Below, piece by piece: positions 7,975-15,573 of a DNA stretch of 64,000 nt. The stretch lies in contig NZ_MQWC01000005.1 of NCBI RefSeq assembly GCF_002954405.1, positions 1-64,000 on the forward strand, written 5' to 3'. Below the pieces are notes generated by a model, which saw only the letters and a list, made by a program, of their open reading frames with translations, was not told the DNA's origin and searched no databases. The position numbers were made by a program, and so were the translations under genes. The stretch comes from Salinibacter sp. 10B. GTDB lineage: Bacteria > Bacteroidota > Rhodothermia > Rhodothermales > Salinibacteraceae. The number at the start of each line of letters is the position of its first letter. The first letter of the stretch is position 1.

Positions 7975-8043
7975 CGCTCCGGAAGCATTCCCGCTCTTGG
8001 TCCGTTGATTGATAAACCGTAAATCCATTAATTTCGCCGAACC

Positions 8044-8265
8044 ATGGATTGGAAAGAACGAATCACGATTGATCCAGATCAGTGCGGAGGGCGACCCTGT
8101 ATTCGGGGGATGCGAATCCGCGTCATTGATGTGCTGGACTTACTGGCGGCAGGTCTTTCGCATGAGCAGATTCTGGAAGAGATGCCCGACCTGGAAGAAG
8201 AGGATATTGAGGCATCGCTTCGCTACGCTAGTCGTCGGATTGATCATCCCGTTTTAGCGGCATGA
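8044..8265 (+). CDS. DUF433 antitoxin
   Basis: A 73-residue, textbook DUF433 protein: ITIDPDQCGGRPCIRGMRIR, then VIDVLDLLAAGLSHEQILEE and a DLEEEDIEASLRYA helix. The winged-helix domain binds DNA and partner toxin in this family. It overlaps the downstream DUF5615 gene by ATGA (8262-8265). The sequence differs from the other two DUF433 genes in the array, so the cassettes were acquired separately rather than duplicated. Confidence 0.92.
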   Translation: MDWKERITIDPDQCGGRPCIRGMRIRVIDVLDLLAAGLSHEQILEEMPDLEEEDIEASLRYASRRIDHPVLAA

Positions 8266-8606
8266 CCGAGGTTTGGATTGACGCGCAGCTTTCTCCCGCC
8301 CTGGCGGCGTGGACCAACCGCAAGTACGAGGAGATCGAAGCACAGTCTGTCCGCGCTGTCGGACTGCGGGATGCCGGGGACGAAGAGATCTATCGGGCAG
8401 CGAGAAAGGCGGAGGTCATAGTGATGACCAAGAACAGTGATTTTCTGAACCTGCTTGATCGACTTGGCCCGCCTCCGAAGGTGATTTGGGTCACCTGCGG
8501 GAATACGTCCAATAGACGGATGCGTCAAAGTCTCAATCAGACGCTTCCTTCGGCCGTCGATATGCTTGAAGGAGAAGAGGAAATCGTAGAGATTGGCGAT
8601 CAATAG
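8262..8606 (+). CDS. DUF5615 PIN-like toxin
   Basis: A 114-residue PIN-like protein starting EVWIDAQLSPALAAW, the DUF5615 hallmark, with VIVMTKNSDFLNLL in the centre and a TCGNTSN turn characteristic of the subgroup that pairs with this DUF433 type. The acidic residues D7 and D62 or so would bind metal for RNA cleavage. Its stop is 6 bp before the attC. Confidence 0.9.
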   Translation: MTEVWIDAQLSPALAAWTNRKYEEIEAQSVRAVGLRDAGDEEIYRAARKAEVIVMTKNSDFLNLLDRLGPPPKVIWVTCGNTSNRRMRQSLNQTLPSAVDMLEGEEEIVEIGDQ

Positions 8607-8611
8607 GAGCG

Positions 8612-8802
8612 CCATAACACGATCACTACACCTGAACCTGGGCTGTTGCCATTTTCAGACAGCCCAGGTAGAACAGGTCGCCTCTGCTGGCCGAGAGTGA
8701 CGATGCAAACGAATGGACACCTCGTCGTACATTACAGTTCGAATGGCACCGGTTACAGCTGAACGGTTGCTTGCCCGGGTCAGGTGAGCGTCCACGTTAT
8801 GG
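8612..8802 (+). repeat. attC site 8 (long class)
   Basis: R'' CCATAAC at 8612-8618 and R' GTTATGG at 8796-8802, 191 bp. Arms CACCTGAACCTGGGC and GCCCGGGTCAGGTG pair with an extra A. Confidence 0.85.
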
Positions 8803-8873
8803 CGCGCTGTGCAACTGCTTCTGCTCGTCTCAGTTGATACAAGATCAATCCCAAGCGGAAACCCTCCACTCTC

Positions 8874-9182
8874 ATGGCTACGAAGTCTCTCGATCAGCGG
8901 ATCGTCCGGACACCGGACATCTGTGGCGGAAAGCCGCGCATTGCAGGGCACCGCATTACGGTCCAAAACATCGCCATCTGGCACGATCGCCTCGGTTGGA
9001 GCGCCGATGAAATCGCCTCCGAGTACGATTTGGAGCTGGCCGATATCTACGCGGCCCTTGCCTTCTACTTCGCTCATCGCGAGGAGATCGACCAGTCCAT
9101 TCGGGAGGGAAAAGCCTTCGTCGAAGAGATGCGGCGCAAGACGCCGTCGAAGCTTGAGAAGAAGCTTCAGGGGAAGAAGTAA
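8874..9182 (+). CDS. DUF433 antitoxin (long C-terminal tail)
   Basis: A 102-residue DUF433 protein: IVRTPDICGGKPRIAGHRIT then VQNIAIWHDRLGWSADEIAS, with LELADIYAALAFYFAHREEI. A basic C-terminal tail of about 25 residues (KTPSKLEKKLQGKK) is longer than in the other two copies and may wrap the toxin. The TAATG overlap places the toxin start on the antitoxin stop. Confidence 0.9.
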   Translation: MATKSLDQRIVRTPDICGGKPRIAGHRITVQNIAIWHDRLGWSADEIASEYDLELADIYAALAFYFAHREEIDQSIREGKAFVEEMRRKTPSKLEKKLQGKK

Positions 9183-9511
9183 TGGCTGCCGTTCGATACT
9201 ATCTGGACGAGCACATTGCAGAGGCGGTAGCGACAGGGCCTCGAAATCGGGGGATTGACGTTCTCACGCTGAGCGGAGCTGGGATGCTGGGAGCCAGCGA
9301 CAGAGAGCACTTCGCATACGCCTACGAGGAAGGAAGAGTACTCGTGACCTACGATGACGACTTCCTTCGGCTGGCTGACCAAACCGAGGAGCACGCGGGC
9401 GTCGCCTTTGCGCCACAGAGTCGGTCGATCGGAGAACTGGTTCGCGGTCTTACGGTAATCGCGGAGGAAATGGAAGCAGAAGAGGTGGAGGATCACGTCG
9501 AATTTCTGTAA
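9182..9511 (+). CDS. DUF5615 PIN-like toxin
   Basis: A 109-residue PIN-like protein with VRYYLDEHIAEAVATG at the N-terminus and VLVTYDDDFLRLAD in the centre, giving the acidic cluster of the DUF5615 fold. The third such toxin in the array. The attC that should follow is split by an IS4-family remnant 29 bp after the stop, so this cassette probably can no longer excise. Confidence 0.9.
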   Translation: MAAVRYYLDEHIAEAVATGPRNRGIDVLTLSGAGMLGASDREHFAYAYEEGRVLVTYDDDFLRLADQTEEHAGVAFAPQSRSIGELVRGLTVIAEEMEAEEVEDHVEFL

Positions 9512-9531
9512 TTCTGATCCGTGCGCTCCAT

Positions 9532-9540
9532 AACACGACC
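9532..9540. repeat. 9-bp target site duplication, left
   Basis: AACACGACC, repeated at 10582-10590 on the other side of the IS remnant. Undisturbed long attC sites carry a single near-identical AACACGA at the same place. Confidence 0.85.
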
Positions 9541-10467
9541 CTAAGTACATAACAAAAACGCAGTCGGACTTCGAAGAACCCGCAGGCAATCGAAGAATGC
9601 CTGTGGCTGTGGCTCTGGGGTTGTCAGAATGTTCTGAAGCCGGTCCAGCCCATATCGGAATAGACTTCTCTCCCTGCGTCCGTGTGTCTTGGTCGCGGGA
9701 GGTCCTTCACGCCGAGCGCGCCGGTTTCCAACAAGTCGCGTCCAGCTGAATGCCAGCGCTAGAAGACCGATCAGTCGCTCGATTCGGTTCGGCTCGGTCA
9801 GGTTGGTTGCTTCCAAGTCGAACCCGCGTGACTTGAGGGCGGCAAACATCGACTCGATTTCCCAACGGCGCCGGTAAAGATCGGTTGCTCCATCGAGATC
9901 GAGTCCCCATGTCCCAGAATCAAAAAAAGTAGCATCCGCGTCGCTGGAGCCGACATGCCGCATCACAACTCGGACTGGAACCGGGGAGTCTTCCTCGCCG
10001 AACAGATAGCGCTTTCCTTCCAAGATCCGCTTTGATCCAGGGCTGAGTAGGCGAGCAAACATCCGTGCCGGGAGTGCAGGACCTTCCTCACTGTCTCCAA
10101 TCCGCCGATCCGACCGGAACCGTCATTCCATCGTGCCCGACTCCAACCGTAAGCACATTGACCGGTGTCTCCCCGAAAAGCCACTCCGTACGGTCAATTA
10201 CGACTACGTACGGCGGGGCCTGCGGAAGTAAGTGCACCATTAGGCCTCCCAGTGCTGTTCAACATCGTACTCCGCCAAAAACCGTTGGATACGACGATAA
10301 TTCGACTTCTGATGAACACCGGCTTTCAGGGCCAGGGCAATCTTCCACAGGTCTGTCGTCGTCAACTGAAGCAGTGCCGAGGTGAATCGCGCCATGAACT
10401 TGAGCCGGGCTCGGTACTACCCAAGGTGATTGGAGAGAACGTTCGTGATTGAGGCTACGTATCGCAT
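9541..10467 (-). pseudogene. IS4-family transposase, degraded
   Basis: Read on the - strand from an ATG at 10467 the frame begins MRYVASITNVLSNHLG, hits a TAG, and continues in the same frame with the N-terminal SNYRRIQRFLAEYDVEQHW region; a second frame holds the first catalytic Asp in APPYVVVIDRTEWLFG. The stretch with the second Asp is missing. The C-terminal frame (10062-9541) holds the IS4 YREK signature YRRRWEIESMFAALK with Y, R, E and K at the diagnostic spacing 2-3-6, followed by SRGFDLEATNL. Several frameshifts, an in-frame stop and an internal deletion make it a clear pseudogene. Confidence 0.85.
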
Positions 10468-10581
10468 GATCAACGGGACTGGCGCGTGGCACAGATCGCG
10501 GCTTGGTCGTCACGATCTGTATCGCCGGACGTCGGTCCCATTCACGTGTTTAGATCCGTCCCACTTTTGTCACGTACAGTG
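9541..10581 (-). mobile_element. IS4-family element, internally deleted
   Basis: A 1041-bp unit bounded by imperfect terminal inverted repeats (left CTAAGTACATAACAAAA, right as its inverted relative CACTGTACGTGACAAAA, 12 of 17 matching) and flanked by a 9-bp duplication. IS4 elements are usually 1.3-1.5 kb, so some 300 bp are missing. The transposase is broken in several frames, so it is immobile unless a related copy acts on its ends. Confidence 0.82.
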
Positions 10582-10590
10582 AACACGACC
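10582..10590. repeat. 9-bp target site duplication, right
   Basis: AACACGACC, matching 9532-9540. Confidence 0.85.
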
Positions 10591-11024
10591 ACTACACCTG
10601 AACCCGGGCTGCTGCCGCTTTCATGCGGCTACGGTAGAGCAGCTCGGCTTCGTTGACCGAGAGTGACGACGCGAGCAGATGGAAACTCCGGCGTACGTAG
10701 GACGGGTATCAGTTGAGATCGTATGTCTTTCCGTCCGGGTCAGGTGAACGAGTCCCTTATGCCGTGGGGCAACGTAACATATCGCCGGTTCGGAGCACTC
10801 AATAACGCGGTCTGACAAGGAGGGGGGGCTGAAAATAGCGGGCGGACGTCGGTTTCCAGCAGTCTCGTTTCTCGCGTCGTCTGCGTACGGTGCCCCGGAC
10901 GCCGCCGTAGAGCTCGGTCTGGTATAGGGGGAGCTCACCATCAAGAGCGTGGACAATCTATCCCGGCGGGGGATTCCCGTGCGGGGCGCAGGGGGACTCT
11001 ATCCGTTCCCCTATATATCAATCT

Positions 11025-11483
11025 ATGGACTCGAATCCCCCTATGCCTCCATCACTGCTATTTACGTACACCGCTTGTGGGATTTTCTTTCTCACCGGTT
11101 TAATCACCGGCGTTTGGAAGTACTACCACATCCATTCATCGAAGGAAGCACAAGCACCGGTCTATGTAAATATTGCACATCGATCCTCGCTGATGTACAG
11201 TTTTGCCACGCTGGTTCTGGCCAAATTTGTAGAGCTAAGTCCCTATTCCGAGACGGTGACGTTCTGGTCGGCAGCAGGGCCCATTGTGTTTTTCGCTCTG
11301 GCGATTTCGACGTATGTGATTCATGGCGTTCTGAAAGACACCGATAATCAGTTCAAAAAGCCTCATACGCTGGGGGCATTCACACTTCCTAACTGGGTGA
11401 TTATCACGTTTATGGTGGCGCTGATCATAGCTGAGATCGGAGGAGCTGGAATTTTGTTTGTGGGATTCTTGAGCACGCTCTGA
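11025..11483 (+). CDS. unknown four-helix membrane protein
   Basis: A 152-residue integral membrane protein with four hydrophobic segments (about residues 8-27, 52-70, 80-101 and 121-148). Two His-containing loops, KYYHIHSS near residue 35 and NIAHRSS near residue 50, might bind a metal or haem, but I do not recognise the family. The ATG at 11025 follows 262 bp of apparent non-coding sequence after the degraded attC, unusually long for this array, so the gene may have its own promoter there. Confidence 0.72.
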   Translation: MDSNPPMPPSLLFTYTACGIFFLTGLITGVWKYYHIHSSKEAQAPVYVNIAHRSSLMYSFATLVLAKFVELSPYSETVTFWSAAGPIVFFALAISTYVIHGVLKDTDNQFKKPHTLGAFTLPNWVIITFMVALIIAEIGGAGILFVGFLSTL

Positions 11484-11559
11484 GCCGACCGTGTACCTGC
11501 CGTCACACAATTCTAAATCGGGTGAACGACTCCGGGACAAGCAACGACTACAAGTGGCG

Positions 11560-11566
11560 GCATAAC
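11560..11566 (+). repeat. extra R''-like box
   Basis: GCATAAC, an exact R'' box 61 bp before the real R'' of attC site 10. It has no inner arm or R' partner of its own, so it may be the stump of an older attC or chance. Confidence 0.4.
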
Positions 11567-11620
11567 ATCTTGGTCAAGACTGGAGGTAAAGCAGTTCAGA
11601 CTCAATTGTCAGATACTCGT

Positions 11621-11734
11621 GCATAACCATTCATTGCAGCCGACGACGGGCTGCGGCCAGATTCCATCGATAGCGTCTCGGCTGCTCGATTCATAGCTTT
11701 TCCTGCCCATCGCGGCAGAGTTCTATCGTTATGC
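11621..11734 (+). repeat. attC site 10 (short class)
   Basis: R'' GCATAAC at 11621-11627 and R' GTTATGC at 11728-11734, 114 bp. Arms GCAGCCGACGACGGGC and GCCCATCGCGGCAG pair with one extra A and two mismatches. Confidence 0.84.
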
Positions 11735-11816
11735 CGCACATGAGGCATTACCTCTCCTCTGCTGTGAGCGGCCTTTCAATGAGGGTTCAATAGATGCACC
11801 AAATACATTAGCTGCC

Positions 11817-12413
11817 ATGAGCCAGTCCTTTAGATTGGATCTAGTCTTAAAGAGGGCCACCCACTTAATCACAATATTGACAATACTTTTTCTTGCTACA
11901 TCTGGGGACACCGCAGCTCAAAAAAAGAGTCTGACACTGAAAGCTGGTTATCCGTTGACTATTGGAGATACATTCCTATCTGAGTATGACGGGGTTGTGG
12001 GAGGCGACCTTATCTACAACTACCCCCTCTCACAGCAGTTAATGTTTCGCCCTGCTGTAAGATACGGACGACTCAACTTAGACCGTACTGATGTGACAGC
12101 AAATCTATATTCGGTTAGAGCAGGATTTGGATACTATATTTCGATGACGCGCTCTTTGAGTGTGATTCCGGAAGCCGGGATTGGATATACCCGATTCAGC
12201 TTCCAAGCCTCAGAAGACGCTATGGGAACCAACAGCATTTCTACGTGGGTAGCACTCACCCCCACGCTGAGCGTTAGTCCCTCGGTCGACATTGGGGTTT
12301 CGTTCGGTTACAAGGCGTCCTTTCTAGAAGAGCCAGAGGAAGCACTGGATACGCCCTATAACCGCCAACTACATGCACTCATGTTTGAAGCAATTCTCAC
12401 GTACGGGCTTTGA
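11817..12413 (+). CDS. secreted beta-barrel outer membrane protein
   Basis: A 198-residue protein with a signal peptide (about residues 1-34, ending DTAAQ) and then alternating hydrophobic strands such as LMFRPAVRYGRLNL, SVRAGFGYYISM and SVIPEAGIGYTRFSF, ending in an aromatic-rich strand FEAILTYGL. This is the pattern of an eight-stranded outer membrane porin-like (OmpA/OprF-type N-terminal) barrel. No peptidoglycan-binding domain follows. Somewhat lower GC than the flanking cassettes. Function unknown. Confidence 0.75.
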   Translation: MSQSFRLDLVLKRATHLITILTILFLATSGDTAAQKKSLTLKAGYPLTIGDTFLSEYDGVVGGDLIYNYPLSQQLMFRPAVRYGRLNLDRTDVTANLYSVRAGFGYYISMTRSLSVIPEAGIGYTRFSFQASEDAMGTNSISTWVALTPTLSVSPSVDIGVSFGYKASFLEEPEEALDTPYNRQLHALMFEAILTYGL

Positions 12414-12456
12414 GTAAGAATCCAAAGGGGGACTCAAGGTTTTCCGAATATTTGCG

Positions 12457-12649
12457 GCATAACCTGTCCACTACACCTGAACCCGGGTTGGTGCCGTTTC
12501 CGTGTGCTGTTCATAGGGCAATTCGCTTCTGCAAAGCGGAGGTGACGACACGAGCGAATTGAAACGTGGTCGAAAGAAGTCATTCAGGCGGTATGGGTTA
12601 GGTCAGACTTATTACATCACTCCGGTCAGGTGAGCGTCCTCGGTTATGC
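12457..12649 (+). repeat. attC site 11 (long class)
   Basis: R'' GCATAAC at 12457-12463 and R' GTTATGC at 12643-12649, 193 bp. The 5' arm CACCTGAACCCGGG pairs with CCGGTCAGGTG. Confidence 0.85.
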
Positions 12650-12698
12650 TGCACCGCCCCGTGCCAGAGAACCCTCGATTTGAGCTGAGGACTCCCCG

Positions 12699-14678
12699 AT
12701 GATACGAACTGCACTCAAGGTTATTGGCGGCATCCTTCTTCTCGCCGTGCTGGGCCTCGGGCTCTGGTGGCACATCAGCGGCCTTCACTTCCTTTACAGT
12801 CAATTTAGTCCCTCGACCGAGCAAATCATCGGCGATCAGGAGGTGCCCCGCTCGCTCCCGGACGCCGAGTGGCGGGCGGATCTTGACTCGCTCGAACAGA
12901 TTCTCCAGCAGCGGCTCATCTATTTCGAGGATGCCTACGGTTTGCGCCGGTTGGCCCGGCAAGTCGACTCGCTGAAGCGCCTCGTGCCGACGCAGACCCG
13001 TGCGGAGCGGGTCCTGTCGGTGGCTCGCCTGCTGGACCTTTCGACTCCCGGCACCCGGCATACCACCCTGCCGTTTATCCAGCGGCCCATCAGCTGGAGA
13101 CTTCTGCCGATGCGTATCTTTGAGTTTGACGACGGCTACTACATCGTCCATGCGGAGGAAGAAACCCTCATCGGGAACGAGGTGCTGGCCATTGGAGAGA
13201 CCCCCGCTGACTCGGTCGCCGCGACTCTTGCACCCTGGGGCATCACGTCGTTTGCGGAGCCCCTTCGGGCGGTCGGCGTCGTCGAGCAAACCGATGAGAT
13301 CCCCGTCCGGATGCAGACACCGAGCGGGCGCCAGGTGACTCGGGGCTTTGAGCCGAAGGGAGCCTGGTCCCTCTCGACTGTGCTCTACGAGAAAGGTCTG
13401 CAAGAGCCGGTGAAGGGGGAATGGTCTCCCGCGAACGCCCATCCGCGAGAGCGCAACTACTGGCTTTCCTACCGCGACTCGACCGATCTGCTTTACGTGC
13501 AGTTCAACCGCGTCCGAAACGCGTCTTCGGAGTGGACCATCGCAGATCTCGCCGACAGCATGCGCGTGATCGCCGACACGCGCCCGCTTGACAAGGTCGC
13601 TCTTGACCTGCGCAACAATGGTGGGGGGAACCACGACCTGGTTGAGCCAATCGTCGATCTGCTTGGCAGCCATCCCAAGATCGACCGGCCCGGGGCGCTC
13701 TACACCCTCCTTAGTCGCATGACCTTCTCCGCAGCCGGAACGCTTGCGCTGGAACTGGAGCGTCGGACGAAGACGATTTTCGTCGGCGAACCGGGAGCTT
13801 TCGCGCCGAACATGTGGGGCGACACCGTGCCGTTTGTGCTCCCCAACTCGAAGCTCGTCGGCAACGTGTCGTATCGGTACTGGCAGGCCAGCCTGCCGGA
13901 TGATCCGCGCACGCAGCTTGTCCCCGAGATTCCGGTGCCGTTCACCTCTGATCAGCACTTTTCGGACACAGACTCGGCAATGATCGCCCTGCGGCGGCAC
14001 GAGCCGGCCCCGCACGAATTGGTCTCGCTGACCGAATCAGAGCGAGCGTCCTTCACGGGCACCTACCGTCTTTCGCCAATTCACCGGGCGCAGGTCACCA
14101 ACACCGGCGATGGGCTTCAAGTCGTCGTCGATCGAGGACGGTTGGCGTCCGGCCTCCACCCCTTCATGGAGTCGGACCTATACCCGCTTTCTTCGACTCA
14201 TCTCGCCACTGACATTGCGGACGTCCGCGTGAGGCGCCGATCTGGCTCGAATGAACTGACTCTGGCTTGGAAAGACACGACCTACGTGCTCACGCCAGTC
14301 GACTCAACCTTTACGCTCCCAACGGAGGATCTCCGAGCCGGTCGGTACGAACAGGCCGCCAACCGGCTGCGCAGGGCCCGATCATCGGGCTTCAAGCTCG
14401 ATAGCTGGATCACCACTGCACTGACAGCGCGGGCCGACACGCTCGAAGCGAGAGATGACCCGGAAGACGCGCTCCGCTACAACCGGCTCGCCGTGGAGCT
14501 TTTCCCGGAGTCCTGGAGGGTCTATTCCAGTCTTGCACACAACTACGAACTCCTTGGACAGACTGCTGCCGCGATCAGTGCCTACCGGCGATTCCGGGCG
14601 CTTGACCCGAGCCGGGCGGAGGCTGTAAACGAGCGGCTGCGTAAATTGGAACGTTCCGACGAGGGAAGAGAAGAGTAA
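12699..14678 (+). CDS. S41-type peptidase-like protein with C-terminal TPR
   Basis: A 659-residue membrane-anchored protein. Residues 5-25 are a hydrophobic anchor. Residues 200-430 form an S41 (tail-specific/C-terminal processing) peptidase-like domain: the substrate-strand motif LDLRNNGGG near residue 302 and SRMTFSAAG with the candidate nucleophile S344, followed by FVGEPGAFAPNMWG. Residues 555-650 hold TPR-like helices (DPEDALRYNRLAVELFPESW and a second repeat). S41 enzymes need a Lys a few turns after the Ser, which I cannot identify with certainty here. Largest cassette of the array at about 2.2 kb. Confidence 0.78.
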   Translation: MIRTALKVIGGILLLAVLGLGLWWHISGLHFLYSQFSPSTEQIIGDQEVPRSLPDAEWRADLDSLEQILQQRLIYFEDAYGLRRLARQVDSLKRLVPTQTRAERVLSVARLLDLSTPGTRHTTLPFIQRPISWRLLPMRIFEFDDGYYIVHAEEETLIGNEVLAIGETPADSVAATLAPWGITSFAEPLRAVGVVEQTDEIPVRMQTPSGRQVTRGFEPKGAWSLSTVLYEKGLQEPVKGEWSPANAHPRERNYWLSYRDSTDLLYVQFNRVRNASSEWTIADLADSMRVIADTRPLDKVALDLRNNGGGNHDLVEPIVDLLGSHPKIDRPGALYTLLSRMTFSAAGTLALELERRTKTIFVGEPGAFAPNMWGDTVPFVLPNSKLVGNVSYRYWQASLPDDPRTQLVPEIPVPFTSDQHFSDTDSAMIALRRHEPAPHELVSLTESERASFTGTYRLSPIHRAQVTNTGDGLQVVVDRGRLASGLHPFMESDLYPLSSTHLATDIADVRVRRRSGSNELTLAWKDTTYVLTPVDSTFTLPTEDLRAGRYEQAANRLRRARSSGFKLDSWITTALTARADTLEARDDPEDALRYNRLAVELFPESWRVYSSLAHNYELLGQTAAAISAYRRFRALDPSRAEAVNERLRKLERSDEGREE

Positions 14679-14712
14679 GCTTTCAGTCGCCATTCAGAGG
14701 CGAAGAGGTGCA

Positions 14713-14825
14713 GAATAACCCCTATTGGAGCCGACGACGAGCTGTTGCCGTTTTCGAAGATTGGTGTCTTCCTGATTCTCTCCATACGTCTTGAAGCCCG
14801 TCGCGACTGAATGTTACCGTTATGC
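14713..14825 (+). repeat. attC site 12 (short class, last of the array)
   Basis: R'' GAATAAC at 14713-14719 and R' GTTATGC at 14819-14825, 113 bp. Arms AGCCGACGACGAGC and GCCCGTCGCGACT pair imperfectly with one extra A. No further site follows, so this is the 3' end of the array. Confidence 0.8.
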
Positions 14826-15074
14826 CTCATTGGGATTCATCTGCGAGTGAGATACGCATAAGAGTGTCCCTGGCTCTGCGCAGTGCACCTCGATGTCCAC
14901 ATACGCGGGTGCCGTTGACGGGAGACGGCTGCATCTTCGCAAGATCGAAGTGGGGGATTCCCTCCGACCCTGCAGTAACGGGAGCGCAGATGTCTTGGGA
15001 ACAGGGGGAAAGGGTGTGGTTATAAACTTCGAATTCGAATAGTTGGAATCCGAAGTTATCTTAAGTTGTAAGCT
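14826..15074. other. non-coding junction between array and chromosome
   Basis: I see no gene here. The right third is AT-rich and holds two operator-like dyads in front of the MarR gene. Confidence 0.6.
15028..15054. promoter_or_regulatory. tandem operator-like dyads upstream of MarR gene
   Basis: TTCGAATTCGAA at 15028-15039 is a perfect palindrome; TTGGAATCCGAA at 15043-15054 is a related dyad of the same form 15 bp further on. They end 20 bp before the GTG of the MarR gene, a placement suited to autoregulation by a MarR dimer. Binding is inferred. Confidence 0.55.
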
Positions 15075-15533
15075 GTGAACAGGAATACGCGCGCAGCGCT
15101 TCACTTATGGATTGCGATGAACCGCACCGCCGGCAGCATCCACGAGCACCTGCGTCGTCAGGTGGAGGCGCATGACCTCACCCTGACGGAGTTTGGGGTG
15201 CTCGAAGCGCTCCTCCACAAGGGACCGCTCACCCACAGCGAGATTGCAGACCGAGTGCTCCTTGCCAGCAGTAGCATCACCTATGTTATTGACAAGCTTG
15301 AGGACCGCGGCCTCCTTTGGCGGCGCCAATCGGAGGAAGATCGTCGCGTGAAGCTCGCAGAGCTGACCTCAGAAGGTCGAGCGAAAATCGAAGCCGCATT
15401 CTCCGAGCACGCTGCGCTCCTCGACGACCTTATGGCAGAGCTCAGCCTGGAGGAGAAGCGCAAGACAGCATCGGCACTCCGTCGTGTGGGCCGCTGCGCA
15501 AACGAGTTCGATACGGCGTCTTCTTCCGACTGA
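15075..15533 (+). CDS. MarR-family regulator (MhqR-like)
   Basis: A 152-residue winged-helix regulator. The DNA-binding core runs from about residue 35 to 100: LTEFGVLEALLHKGPLTHSE, the recognition helix ASSSITYVIDKLEDRGL and the wing RRQSEEDRRVKLAELT. Flanking helices would form the dimer. The GTG at 15075 is the likely start since it leaves the complete first helix; an ATG lies at 15117. It leads a same-strand run of dioxygenase, DUF5996 and FMN reductase genes. In Bacillus MhqR controls dioxygenases and reductases against quinones, so a similar electrophile sensor is likely. Confidence 0.85.
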   Translation: MNRNTRAALHLWIAMNRTAGSIHEHLRRQVEAHDLTLTEFGVLEALLHKGPLTHSEIADRVLLASSSITYVIDKLEDRGLLWRRQSEEDRRVKLAELTSEGRAKIEAAFSEHAALLDDLMAELSLEEKRKTASALRRVGRCANEFDTASSSD

Positions 15534-15573
15534 CGAATTCGTCGCTTTCCCCGTCCCAACCCAGCAACAGATC

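Larger units (their letters stand above)
9528..10762 (+). repeat. attC site 9, split by an insertion and with a mutated R' box
   Basis: R'' CCATAAC at 9528-9534 begins an attC that is broken at 9540 and resumes at 10591 with the CACCTGAACCCGGGC arm, then GTCCGGGTCAGGTG and a terminal CTTATGC at 10756-10762. Removing the insertion and one target copy leaves about 185 bp, the size of the long class. The R' first base is C instead of G, at the recombination point. Confidence 0.8.
1..14825 (+). other. integron-type gene cassette array
   Basis: Twelve attC-like sites occur at 558, 2584, 3986, 5238, 5979, 6848, 7783, 8612, 9528 (split), 11621, 12457 and 14713. Each has a 5' R'' box close to GCATAAC and a 3' R' box close to GTTATGC that are mutually complementary, plus inner arms that pair except for one extra base. 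Every real gene between them is on the + strand with its attC just downstream of the stop codon, which is the cassette layout of integrons. Taking recombination after the G of R', cassettes span 665-2770, 2771-4169, 4170-5343, 5344-6162, 6163-6954, 6955-7968, 7969-8796, 8797-10756 (with IS), 10757-11728, 11729-12643 and 12644-14819; the first one is cut by the window edge. No integrase gene is present here. Confidence 0.85.

Noticed and set aside
12612..14015. 467-codon frame opposite the S41/TPR gene
   Set aside because: It is a shadow of a GC-rich gene; the + strand product has clear motifs, a signal anchor and the right cassette position.
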